Shown here piece after piece: positions 28,431 to 39,300 of a DNA stretch of 64,000 bases. Source of the DNA: Cyanoderma ruficeps. Lineage: Eukaryota; Chordata; Aves; Passeriformes; Timaliidae. The stretch covers positions 6,503,521 through 6,567,520 of the forward strand of contig VZDJ01000090.1 of NCBI GenBank assembly GCA_008694505.1. The letters run 5' to 3'. Position numbers and translations under genes: made by a program. The notes under the pieces are model-generated. The model was not told the DNA's origin. It searched no databases and saw nothing but the letters and a program-made list of their open reading frames with translations. Position 1 is the first letter of the stretch. Every line of letters starts with the position of its first letter.

Positions 28431-29061
28431 AACTGTAACAGCCATAGTACAACAAGGACTGTGGGGCTGACCCAAACCCCCACCAACACTGACTTAGGAG
28501 GATGTGAAGATGACCACGAAGCAACCACTTGGTAATGGAACAGAGAGCCAGTGAAGAGTGAGAAGATCCCAGACCTTAATACTGCTGTGATGTTAGCAAT
28601 ATTGCTATTGTCCAGACTGGCATGGGGATGAGGGATGGGGAATCAGATTGTAAGGGGATAATTGCCATGGGGTATCTTTGTTCCTGGCCCCTCTTTTGAC
28701 GTCCCTAGCTTGAGCTGGCAGATACCATAACAGATCTGCGCCAATAATCCTGCCAAATATAGATGAGAGTGTTAAAAATTTTGTTAACAGCAAGATCCAA
28801 GCCAAACATGAAAAATCACACTGGTTAGGCTTTGTTCAACTTCTGCCGTAGACTTTGTCTTTTCACAGTAACACTGGGGACAGTGGGCTGGAAGGCCACT
28901 GGGCAGAGAGCAAATACAAAAACCACTTCCTCTCTGCTCACCAGTTCTCATCAGAGAAAGCCTCATGCTAGGAAGAAGAACCAGCTCTTTGTAACTGCTC
29001 TGTGGGGCTCTCAGGAGCAGTGGCAGAGCAGTAACTCTGGCTTCAGGATCACTGGCAGGGA

Positions 29062-32000
29062 ATGCTGGGGAGCTCACAGCAAGATGGAAGGTGCAAGAAA
29101 TCCTTCTCACCCACAAAAGAGAGAGCTACTTTGAAAGTTGTCAGGAAGAGCGTTTGCACCATTGTCCTTCTCACCATCACTGCAGTCACAGGAGCTACAG
29201 GTACTTCTGATGATACTTTGGCACCACCTCTCTGTAAAGCGCAGGGGGGGAAAAGGCAGGATATCAGAGTGATATGTACTCAACTCTTCTTTAGGAAAGA
29301 AAAATCTGGTGGAAGGGAACTTTCCAAATTGCTGAAGGGACTTCTGGAAGGAAAACCAATAACCTGCAAATCGAAACACTTCTAGCTGCAAATAGATCTT
29401 TTCAGTCTTTCAGTTGTCAAGCAATGAGGTGCTGAACTTGGACTTTTCAATGCTTTGATGAAAATTGGTAATGATTTTGTTGGAGTGTAATATTTTTTAT
29501 TAAAACCACAATTGATGGAAGGTCTTATGATCAGTGTGATCACCCTGCCAAGCTCTACTCTTAGGTCTCAGTGACTGGTCCTGGCAAGTGAAGTATAATG
29601 GGATTTTAAGACCCGCAGTTCAAAATTAAAGTTTCAATAAGACTTAAAATGCAAATTCAAAAAATATGGGATCTGAGAATGCAGCTATAATCCTTTCCCT
29701 GCTTAATCTGCAATAATTATGCAATTTCCTGGTTGTTTTTCTAGTTTGCTTTTGTTAGAACAGGTGGAAGAGGTCATAAAGCAGTGATCTTGAGTCTCTT
29801 GAGGATCTCTGCATCTAACAGCAAACAGGAATGTGTTTTCTCTCTAGTGAAATGCCCTGGACTCCTCAACTATTTCATCTGTCACCACTATAATCAGGGA
29901 AGTTGGTTCCCAGAAGCTTTGCAGCATCAGGGTAGAAATTGCCACCTGTGCTTGAGTCTGTTAAAAGAGCAGCTTATATCTAGAACAAAAGTTGGGTGAA
30001 TATTTTCACACTTTCATTCTTCTGCTGTACTGAGCAGTGATCCTGAGGTAAAAGACAGCCTGAGAGATCTCCACAGAAAAATGGGCTCTGCAGCTCATTC
30101 AGACTCCCCAGTCATGCTCTTTATCCACTGCCCCAGGGAGAGGACCTTACAGAGGGAGGGGCTGAAAACAAGGCACAGTGTATGTGAACACAGCCATGAA
30201 ACTGGAGATGTATTCCCACCTAAGGAAAAAATCACAGCTCTTGGACTGGCACAGACATGGCCTCATGCTGGCATGTCCCAGTGGAGACATTTCTCTGTGA
30301 ACTACAGACCAGACCTTCAAGGCCACGAGTGACATCCCTGGGCATCATCTCACATGTTCTTCTTGTTCTTTCTGTCCTTCAGGGAACAACAGAGTGTCAG
30401 TGACTGTGGGTGACAGCTCAGTTCTCACCTGCCCTCTCAAAGAAAATACAACCATGCTAACATGGACAATAACCCCCAAGGCTGGAGGCCCTTGTACCTT
30501 GGTATGCAGGACTGATACAAACATGACACACAGAACAAACTGTAGTGACAACATAGACTGGATATTCAGAGCAGGTCTGGCTCCTGCCCTTGAGATACAG
30601 CACGTGGGAATAGCACAGGAGGGAAATTATCACTGCGAAGTGGCATCAGCAAATGGGAATTTCCGCATGATGTACCACCTGACTGTGCTGGGTAAGGCAC
30701 TCCTTGCTCCTTTTAAAGTTATCCAAAGGACCATGTCTGGGCCAAGATATACAAAGCTCCACTCCCCATGCAGCAGGGGAAGTGTGCAGGAAGGAGTGGA
30801 GCTTTTTCTTTTTTCTTTTTTTTAAGTGAAGGAGAGTAGATTTAGAATAGATATTTGAAAGAAATTCTGTACTGTGAGCATAGAGAGACACTGGAACAGG
30901 TCACCCAGAGAAGCTGTGGATCCCCCATTCCTTGAAGTGTTAAAGGCTTGGCTAGATGGGTCTCTGAGCAACCTGGGGTAGTAGAAGGTGTCCCTTTGCA
31001 TGTCAGGGTGGTTGGAACTAGAGATCTTTGAGGTCCCTTAAAATTCCCTTGAACTAAGCCATTCTGTAATTCTTGCTAGGATAAACTCATGCATTTCATT
31101 GACAGAAGCTGCCATATCCTGTCTCTTTATTTTCCAAAACTCTTTCTTCTGTTTCCTTTCCCGCTAGTTAGAAATGACAGGTGTGAAGCAAGTTCCCATG
31201 TACACACCGAGGATATGAATGGCTGTGGTAAGGCTCAACAGGATAGAGGAGGGTTGTGTAAAAGGGAAAAAGAGAGCTGTTCTTTGGCTCTTGTGTTTTG
31301 GGCCCACGTTGTGGCAGTGGGATGGGATGACGCTCCCAAACTTACTCTCCTGTTTTCACTGGGTTCATTTTGGGTGGAGAACAAGAAGAGGCCAGCCCAG
31401 CTGTGCCAAACTAACTGCATGCTCTCCCCTGGCTGGTGCTTTGCAGCCCCCCCGAGGCTGAGCCTGTTCTGTGATGAGCGGGGCAGCCCCGTGTGCGAGG
31501 CAGCGGCGGGGAAGCCGCCGGCTCAGCTCTCCTGGGTCCCAGAGAGCTGCTCCAGAGCAGAGGAGAAGTACCACGACAATGGGACAGTGACTGTTCTCAG
31601 CAAGTTCACAGCGTGTAGCACCAATGGAACCAATGTGACCACCTGCATGGTGTCCCACCCAGCTGGGAACTGGAGCCAGTCCATAGCCAGCTGTCCCTCA
31701 GGTGAGTTTCCCTTGGTGTGTTTCGTGTTCAGAGCCCTGTTCATGCATGAAGCAACACATGAGTGGCACTGGTGGGATTGCAGCACGAAATGTGCACCTG
31801 AGCTTCCAGTAAGAAATTTGCTGGGAGGGGGATGGATAAACACAAGTGCTGTCAGAACTGTAAAGGCCTTTGTGAAATTGTAGGAAAGGAGATGGATGCA
31901 GTGGATTTGCCATCCGCCTCCAGGGCTGAATGGAAAAGTGGGATTAATTTAAAAGGTCATGACACACAAAGCTGGCAATGGTGCCATCACCCAGATCTAT

Positions 32001-32601
32001 GTATTATAATCCAGTGGATTCCACCTGCAGAGGTGTCTGGGCTTGAGCATTACATGTTGCTAATTGTTTGGTTCCACATGGGTTGTGACAGGAAGACTGA
32101 AAGCCAGCTTACAGCTTCCCAAGGCTGGCTAGTAGGTGAAGGCTTTAGGGGCTGAAGCTGAAGGTGTGGCTGGGAAGTTGTTTGCAGCCATAGGTAATTG
32201 ACTGAAATGCGCAGCTGGAAGAGAATCAGAGCTTAGATTTGCTGGGATGCACATGCAAGGCCTGCAGCAGTGCTGTGGGCAGGAGTGGCCATACAGCAAA
32301 AGACAAGCTTCCTTCATCAGGGACATGGGGAGGATGTTGTTTGTTCGCAGTTATGTGTCCGGCACTGTATTCCAGCTGCCTTAGGTCATCCTCTGAACTA
32401 CAGCACACAGAGAACATTGTCCAGGAGATGCCATTCTGACAGAGGCACAAGGGAAACAGGTTCTGTGAGATGTACCTAAAGGAGCATCTGTTTCTCTTCA
32501 GAGGAGAGTGGATGCTTTCTTCACTGTGTCATCAGCCTCACCAGCCTCATGAGTCTCCTCTTCTTGATGGGTGCTTTTCAGCTCTACGTCTTCTTTAATA
32601 G
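29062..32601 (+). CDS. CD200R1: CD200 receptor-like immunoglobulin receptor (signal, IgV, IgC2 and TM exons)
   Basis: Four plus-strand exons in phase 1: signal peptide ending at 29200 (in-frame ATG at 29062), IgV 30383-30691, IgC2 31447-31701 and transmembrane 32502-32601. The IgV exon has VTVGDSSVLTCP, a Trp core, CRTDTNMTHRTNCSDNI (very like the human NETKETNCTDE region) and GNYHCEVASANGNF. The IgC2 exon has AAAGKPPAQLSWVPE and DNGTVTVLS as in human CD200R. At least six N-x-S/T sites are visible. The last exon gives about 22 hydrophobic residues ending YVFFNR. CD200R1 binds CD200 and inhibits myeloid cells through an NPxY tail. No tail exon with NPxY was found, so inhibitory or activating type is undecided. 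The ATG used by the paralogous exon at 56461 is TTG here (29131), so the start is uncertain. It lies next to GTPBP8 as in human. The symbol is by family and synteny. Confidence 0.85.
30885..31075 (+). mobile_element. CR1 LINE 3' fragment within a CD200R intron
   Basis: CR1 tail in sense orientation: TGGAACAGGTCACCCAGAG, AGAAGCTGTGGATCCCCCAT, CTTGAAGTGTTAAAGGC and a 3' end CCATTCTGTAATTCT. It lies between the IgV and IgC2 exons of the CD200R-like gene. Confidence 0.85.
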
Positions 32602-32700
32602 GTATGCATGGGACACAATGCACACAAACCCCTTTGGCCAGTCCAGAGAAACTTAGAGGGACTTCTGGTACTAATTCATATCATGCACGGTCACCTCAGT

Positions 32701-33024
32701 TTGTCACATGTCGCAGGGCGAACCTGGGCGTGTCCCAATTTAGGAACACTGAAATGAATCTCAGGAGGCGGCCGTTGTAGAAAAACTCTCTCCAAATTTT
32801 ATTTTGGCTCCTGTGTTTATAGATATGTACAGAGTTCAAGGGATTGGCTACACAGGTCGCCACCCCTTTAACCTGGATGGTGGACATCACCATCAATCAT
32901 TTCTTCTCTCACAGGAGAAGTATGTAAACATTCTAATAATAGACATTATTTACATGAAGGCTACATGAGAAACTTCTACAGAAAGACAAAAGACAGAAAA
33001 CTCAAGGCAACAGTCACAAACACA
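32701..33024 (-). mobile_element. Probable solo LTR of an endogenous retrovirus
   Basis: A 324-bp block is flanked by exact 5-bp direct repeats (TCAGT at 32696-32700 and 33025-33029). Read on the minus strand it starts TGTGTTTGTGAC and ends ATGTGACAA. In order it carries a CCAAT box (GCCAATCC, about 32845), a TATA-like CTATAAAC (about 32820) and AATAAA (about 32800), the layout of a retroviral LTR. No second LTR or internal gene was seen, so it is read as a solo LTR. A 5-bp duplication is typical of ERVL-type integration. The family was not named from memory. Confidence 0.6.
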
Positions 33025-33029
33025 TCAGT

Positions 33030-36000
33030 CCTGCACATCTCCATGGAGGTTTGTCCAAGGACTGGAACAGCTCAGCTGGAGCACAGGGAGAGGAATGGGA
33101 GTCCATACCTGACTCTTCCTGCTGCCATAAATCATTCAGAAGAAAAAACACAAAGGGAATGGTTAGGAGTTTTCTACCTGATGGAGGGATCTGAATAAAG
33201 ATTGTCAGGCTATGAAGATTAAAGAAGCAGCAAAATACCCATCAGAGCCAGACTTTTGGTCTCTTTTGTGCTAGGTAAAGAAAGCCAGGAAAGGCAGGGT
33301 CCATATAGAAAGGCAGCAAGTATTGCATGAGAGCTGAACAGGTCTGATGCTGTTGTACCTGCTGTGGATTTCTGGCAACTTGGCTGATTAGTCTGTCTAA
33401 GCTGGCCTCTCTGGCACAAGGTGCATTTGCTGCCCCCAGTTCCATTGCAAACACCACAGAGGCAGAACTTACCAATGTCTTTGAGTCACACTTTAGCTCC
33501 ACTCTGTGCCAGGGCTCTTGGCTGCTCTTCTTTGGATGCTGGCTGGAGCATGGCCAGCTCTGGTCATGCTCATGTGAGACCACAGACATGAAGCCTTATG
33601 GTATTGTGTTTCTCTAATAAATAAAAGGGAAGAATTCTGGTTTTACACTCCTAGAAACCAAAATTGCATTCCCACAACAGCCTTGTCTTCACACTTACAG
33701 TGTTGCTGCCTTGTTTCCTAGAACAATGTGAAACAGGTGCAAACCGAGGCAGCTTCCACTTGCAGAGGTGTCTGGGCTTGAGCAGAGATGAAAAAAGGTC
33801 CTGTTGTGTGTCAGTGATGTGGCCTGCAGCAAGAACTCAGCAGTACCAGAGCTCTCAGAAGAAGGAAGCAAACATCTACATGCAGTCAGTGTAATTGTGC
33901 AGAAACACAGCATGGGAGCTGGATCCTCCCCAACCCTGTCAGCTCTCTTCCATCCTCTCTCTAGTGCAACTACAGGTGCTGTTATCACACATGCAAGTAT
34001 CAGTCTTTTTGTATAAGGTCAAATCTAACATATATACAATTGGAAACTAACTCATGTTTATAAAATTAGGTCATTCCATTTTCGGTACATTGTATCCTGT
34101 TATTTAAGTAGCATGTCTTCTAGGATGAAATAAATCAAGAAAAAATGTTGGTGTGTAATAATTGATGACCACACAGGACTGAAGATAAATTTGAGGAACT
34201 CTCATTTTTGCTCTAAAAATTGTGAAGTGTTTCACCACCAGCTACAAAACAAAACAAAACAANNNNNNNNNNNNNNNNNNNNNNNNNNNNNNNNNNNNNN
34301 NNNNNNNNNNNNNNNNNNAAAAAAAAGAGAAAGAGAAAAATCTTTTTGAGCCTGAGCAGTTATTTCTGTACTAAATGAAGCACAGAAATTATTCCAATCC
34401 TGAAATCTAAGGCTCACACTAATTTATCTCTTTGCATTATCCAGAGAGCCCACAAAACCCAGGTCTTGAATGTTAATTTCTTTAAACAGATCTTACTCAT
34501 CCTGTCACAAGGGAGCCCTTGAGTTTAGTTTTTCATCTGATGACATACTGCCATTGCTAAACCTCTGAACCATGGAAGAGTACTTGTCTAAAGCTGAGTA
34601 AGCTTGCATGACAAGTGCAAGGAGGAGGAGAGGGCAGAGACCAGAAAAGCTGGAACACGACCTAGATTTTTGCTGTTCCTTCACTGCTTCTACCCAGGCC
34701 TGACGCCATCTCTCAAGCTTTGTGAGCCTCATTTCACATCTGAATCAGCTACTGAAGGAGTCAGGGCCAAAACCCTCATCTAAACATTGGGGATCAAAAA
34801 ATCCTGGTTTTCAGTCTCAGCACAGTAAGCTATGCAGTAGTTGTCCAGCTTTATACCTCAGAGGAAATGCTGTGTCACTGCACCCCCTCTCTTCTGCAGG
34901 TTTTCTACCACTGCCCTGCTGCCTCACCCTTTCCTGGTGCAGCCAATAAACTGGTATAAACCCCTGCCTGATGATGTTTCTGCAGGACACCAGCAGGACA
35001 CTGACAATGATTCTGCTGGCACAGCACCATGAAACTGCTCCTTTCACATTTACAGACCCATCTCCATTCTGTCCATCTGTTGACACATGGGGCTGTTTGG
35101 TCACAGCAGAGTCTGCACTCTGCAGAGCTGACGCACGAGGTGAAAGCACCCAGAGATAAGAGCTAGAAGAATAAGCAATTGAGAAGCTAAAAAAAAGATA
35201 CTGCTAATTCTTTATGGTAACCTAACTGCCTGGAGGCTAGCACACAGAAAACCACAGGGACTTTGGTTGATACTTTTAGTTGTCCTGGTGTCTGAGTTTG
35301 CACCATTCTCATCAGCTGCGTGCCTGCAATTTGTGCTCAGCTCTGTCTCCTCTCTGCAGCAGCTGAGCAGCTCTGAGCACCTGCCCCTGCAAACCTCCAA
35401 GGTTCAGGTGCTCAGAGCTTCTCTGCTCGCAGGCTCGCTCTGGGGTCGGACCGTCCGCAAAGCCACAGCTCTGCTCGCGGCGGTGTTACATACTGAGAGA
35501 CCACACAGAGAGGATCATCTCCCTTCCCTCTCTTCACAGGCCCCAGGGCAAGTCACAGTTTCAGAGATACCAACAAAGATGTGACCTAGGTTAGCTGCAG
35601 CCACCAGTGTCTGCGGTGTTCAGGACACGTTCTTTGTGAGCTCCACTTACAGTGTTTCTTTAGCTTTTCTCCAGATTGGTCAGGTCTACAGCCAGAAGGA
35701 AAAATATCTCACAGCTTTTGTTACAGTTTCCATTCAAATAGGTCAGGATCTCTCTTTCTCCAGGAGGGTAAAAGAGATCAGATTCACATACCAGAGTCCA
35801 CACGGTTCTATAACCAGCCTTATCACTACTCTTTGTTCTATTTACTCTCAAAGCCATCCCAAATCCTTCTGCAGGAGGGAGCATTCTGAGCAACCTGAGC
35901 ATTCTGCAGTCAGAGTTTCAGCACAGGCTCCTGGGCAACTCTCAGAGCAGATAAGATCATCTCTGTTCCTCTCACTGAACACCCGCCCTCTTGCTGGTGT

Positions 36001-36100
36001 GTTCAGTACATGACAATGAAATATTTGTTTGGAACGTGCTAGATTGAGTTTATAGTCGTGACTGCTGTTCAACTGTTTGTGCAGCAGACCCTGAGAGACA
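33030..36100. other. Gene-free stretch downstream of CD200R exons
   Basis: No supported exon was recognised. A cytoplasmic-tail exon of the CD200R-like gene may be hidden here. Splice acceptors followed by very short open frames occur, for example at about 33720 (it would add only Arg-Thr-Met before a stop), but none has an NPxY motif. The stretch contains an AAAAC simple repeat and an assembly gap. A CpG-richer patch lies at about 35440-35490. Confidence 0.5.
34263..34318. other. Assembly gap (56 N)
   Basis: A run of 56 undetermined bases, bordered on the left by an AAAAC-type simple repeat (about 34244-34262) and on the right by a poly-A/GA-rich run. It is most likely an unresolved low-complexity repeat, not missing genic sequence. 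Confidence 0.97.
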
Positions 36101-36104
36101 TTTG

Positions 36105-36372
36105 GCATTATGGCATTGGTCTTCCCAAGCCTTCCCATCCTAGTGATCGATCCCTGCTTTCCTGGACATGGCTGAACACCTGCCTGCCAATAGAAGGTAG
36201 TGAATGAATTCCTTGTTTTGCTTTTCTACACATGCAAAAAACCGTCTTCTTCTCAACCCACAATTTTTCTCATTTTTACCCTTCAAATTCTCTGCTCAAT
36301 CCCACTTGAGGAAGTAGCTAATAAGCAACTGGCTGTCAGGGGGCTTAGTTGCTGGCCAGGGTTAATGCACAG
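36105..36372 (+). mobile_element. Avian ERV LTR fragment (3' half)
   Basis: This matches the 3' half of a common avian ERV LTR: CCCTGCTTTCCTGGACATGG, CTGAACACCTGCCTGCC, GAATGAATTCCTTGTTTTGC, CTTAGTTGCTGGCCAGGGTT. The first two blocks recur in the LTR at 63840-63895. The 5' half is missing or unrecognisable. It is diverged (for example, the usual end GTTAAACCACG is decayed). Confidence 0.75.
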
Positions 36373-36379
36373 GAGAAAA

Positions 36380-39300
36380 AATTGCATGCATTTTTTTGTG
36401 GTAGTTGTCTTTTTTTTTGTTTAGTTTGTTTGTTTTGGTTTTTTTTTAACATATACCAGTATTAAACTATTGTTTTCCTAAAAAAAACCCCAACTCAAAA
36501 CAAAATACACCCCCCCCCCAAAATCCAAACAAAAAGAAAATAGCCAAAACCCCCTAATACCAACTAAAGGAAAAAGGTTCTAATAAATTTAGTGTTGTTG
36601 GCAAGAGTGATGCCCCTTGCTATTTCATCCATGGCCTAGTGAATTTCCCTGTTTGGGAGCAAGGAGCTGTCAGAGCTGGAGGTCAGGGCACTGCACACCA
36701 ATTGCTTCTTCGCATTGTTTTCCCCACTGCTGTTGGACACTTGTGTCAGGAACAGGCTGCTAATCAGCAGCTCCATGAAAAAATAAAGGAAGAAAATTCA
36801 CTGCAGGAGCTACAATATAATGATATTGGCCCGTGTTCTCCAAGAATTGGAGGTCTTCCAGTAGGACAGGGCCAGTCAGGGGGTTGCTGTTCAGATTTCC
36901 TTGTCACAAGGTCACACTGCAAACTCACAGCAGAGAAAGTATCACAATGACCTTTCTTCATTCACTCTTGGAAGAAATGTAGAAAAAGGAGTGAATGTCA
37001 TAGGGGTTTGTTTTTGGGGTGACAAGTGGCAGGAAGCAGCTTAGGAAAATGTTCATCTTTTGTTAGGAAAACAAGAAGCCCCAAATCTGGAGGTTTCCAA
37101 CTACATATCCAGACACGCCATTTGCTCTTATGCGACTTTTTGGCCTGATCATTTCTCTGTGTTTGGGCACTCATAATGAGATTTTCCTCAAAAAAAAAAA
37201 AAATAGGTAGGCAAAGATTCTTATTATGAAAATCTTATAACTGAAACTGCTCAGAGCACTGTGCATCAAGCTGTGCTTTTTACTGATGTGTAGAGTTGAG
37301 GACAGGAGGTTGTTCTGGAGCAGACTGCAGATCCAAGTGGCTGCTTGGGGCCCCTGCCTAGTGAGACACAGGCCAAGTCTTATGCCTTCAACAAGACATA
37401 CCAGATTTGGATATCATCCAGAAAAACAAAAGCATTTTCTGGGGAAGACAAGGAGCACATTTTAAGTGACAGAAATTGTGGACTCCAGAAAATTGACTGA
37501 GTTTACTTCTGTGAGGGCTTTTTTGGTGTTTCATGCTGTCACTGCAGCACTCTCACTAGTGATAACATGGGCTTCAGCAGTGGCTGTGCAACCAAGGTAG
37601 TGACTGGACTTGCTGTGTGCAGCAGGGAGAGCAGGAAATGTTGTGTGCCTTGACCTAAAGACTTCCGGCATGATCTCCTACAACCTTCCTATGGACAAGC
37701 TGGAAAAGTAAGAGCGAGATAAGTGCACAGTGACATTGATGTACTACTGCGGAGCTGGAAATACCTTTATGATGGATGTTGAATTTCTGACTGCCTCATT
37801 CTGCTTCAATCAAAAATGCCCTAGAATTAAATATTCAGATTCAACATTTAGAAAGACCTTTGAGTCTCCCCTGAAGTGTACCAAGAATAAAAAAATGCAC
37901 AAAAAATTTCCCACAATGAATCAAGTGCTGTTTTGGCTGAATTGAAACTCTCTGTCTGCCCTTAAAGATAAGTGTTATTATTTGTCTGACACATAAGATA
38001 GAGATTAAAGAATAGATAGCATATTTTAGAAATGTTACCTTGGTTTTACATGAAACAAACACATGAGAAAGAACATTGGAAAGTCTATGTAGTCTTATGC
38101 AACAAGATATGAATAACCAGATAAAAAATATCTGGAGGCATATCAATAAATGTGTTCCCATACAGATATAAGAGAAATAGCATTTTCAGTCCACTTTTGA
38201 AGCAGAGGAAAGGTTTGAGGTGAAAAGAAGATAATTACTCCCCCACATTCACCCAGATGTGTAATTGTTCTGTATGTCAACTCATGATGTAGCAGCAAAA
38301 TGTGGTACTCATGTAGCACTTGGCATTATGCCTGTGGATATAGTCCTGGGTGAATTACTCTCTATGTTACAGTCATTCCTAATAATGCTCTGAACAACTG
38401 TACAGCCTGAGACTTGAGACAAATTAAATTGCTATGTAAATCTAGAATCCTGGAGTTTATTTTAATTGGATCTTTCCTTTCATTTCTTCTTCAAACCTAG
38501 CCTTTACCTCACTCTTATTTGCAGAAATGAAAGAAACATACTGTGGTAGCTCTGATGAGTGAGATTCCACAGAAAAATGAACCTAGCACAACGGAAGGGA
38601 CTCAGCTGATTTTGAATCAGTTGAGCTTTGCACACACCTCATTAACAAGTGCACTTGTACTGAATATTTCATTCAACTTTGAGTCCAAGGAACTTGGTAC
38701 ACCCAGGAGCCATCATTAGTCTGGGTCGAAATTTCCCAAGTGCCACAGAGAAGTTGCTCCTTCCCTGCTGGGCCCTTCAGGTTGAGTTTGAAGCTGTAAC
38801 ATCATCACTGCAGATGGGGGTATCCAGCCAGAGCATGAGAGAAAAGAAAGTGGGACCATCTCTTTTAGCAGCTCCTTACTACAAACCCAGCCACAGGTTT
38901 CTCTTCTCTCGAGGGCAGTGAGGCTCAGCATTGCAGCCTGGACACCACAGGATCACAAACAGACTTTGGAGCTTTGCTCATTTGCAGATAATCTATTTTT
39001 GAACTCTCTTGGAGGAGGAGAGAGAGCACTCCTCAGACTAGGAGAGGACACTACTCCAAGTTCCAGCATGGTGTCTGCGTCAAGCAAATGAAAGGCTATC
39101 ACCAGATCTTCTAATAAAGCTGTTTCCCCTGAGTTTCTTTTCTTCTACAACCCAGTTTGCCTCAGCTGCAGGTCATTCCAATGAAGGCCCAGCCACAGAT
39201 GGTCAAAATAACAAAGTCCTTCATTAATTCTTTTTGCATAGTGTTTCCCTGTGGTTTGTGTACACTGCCACATTGTGACTAATTACTGACGGTAAAATAA

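Noticed and set aside
33660..33735. Possible CD200R cytoplasmic-tail exon after the acceptors near 33655 or 33720
   Set aside because: In the required phase they give about 21 or 3 residues before a stop, with no NPxY motif or charged tail; similar chance candidates occur at 41105 and 44037.
35267..35584. 105-aa plus-strand frame beginning with a hydrophobic stretch
   Set aside because: It begins at TTG rather than ATG and has no donor, homology or downstream exon; the CpG-rich patch may be an old repeat.
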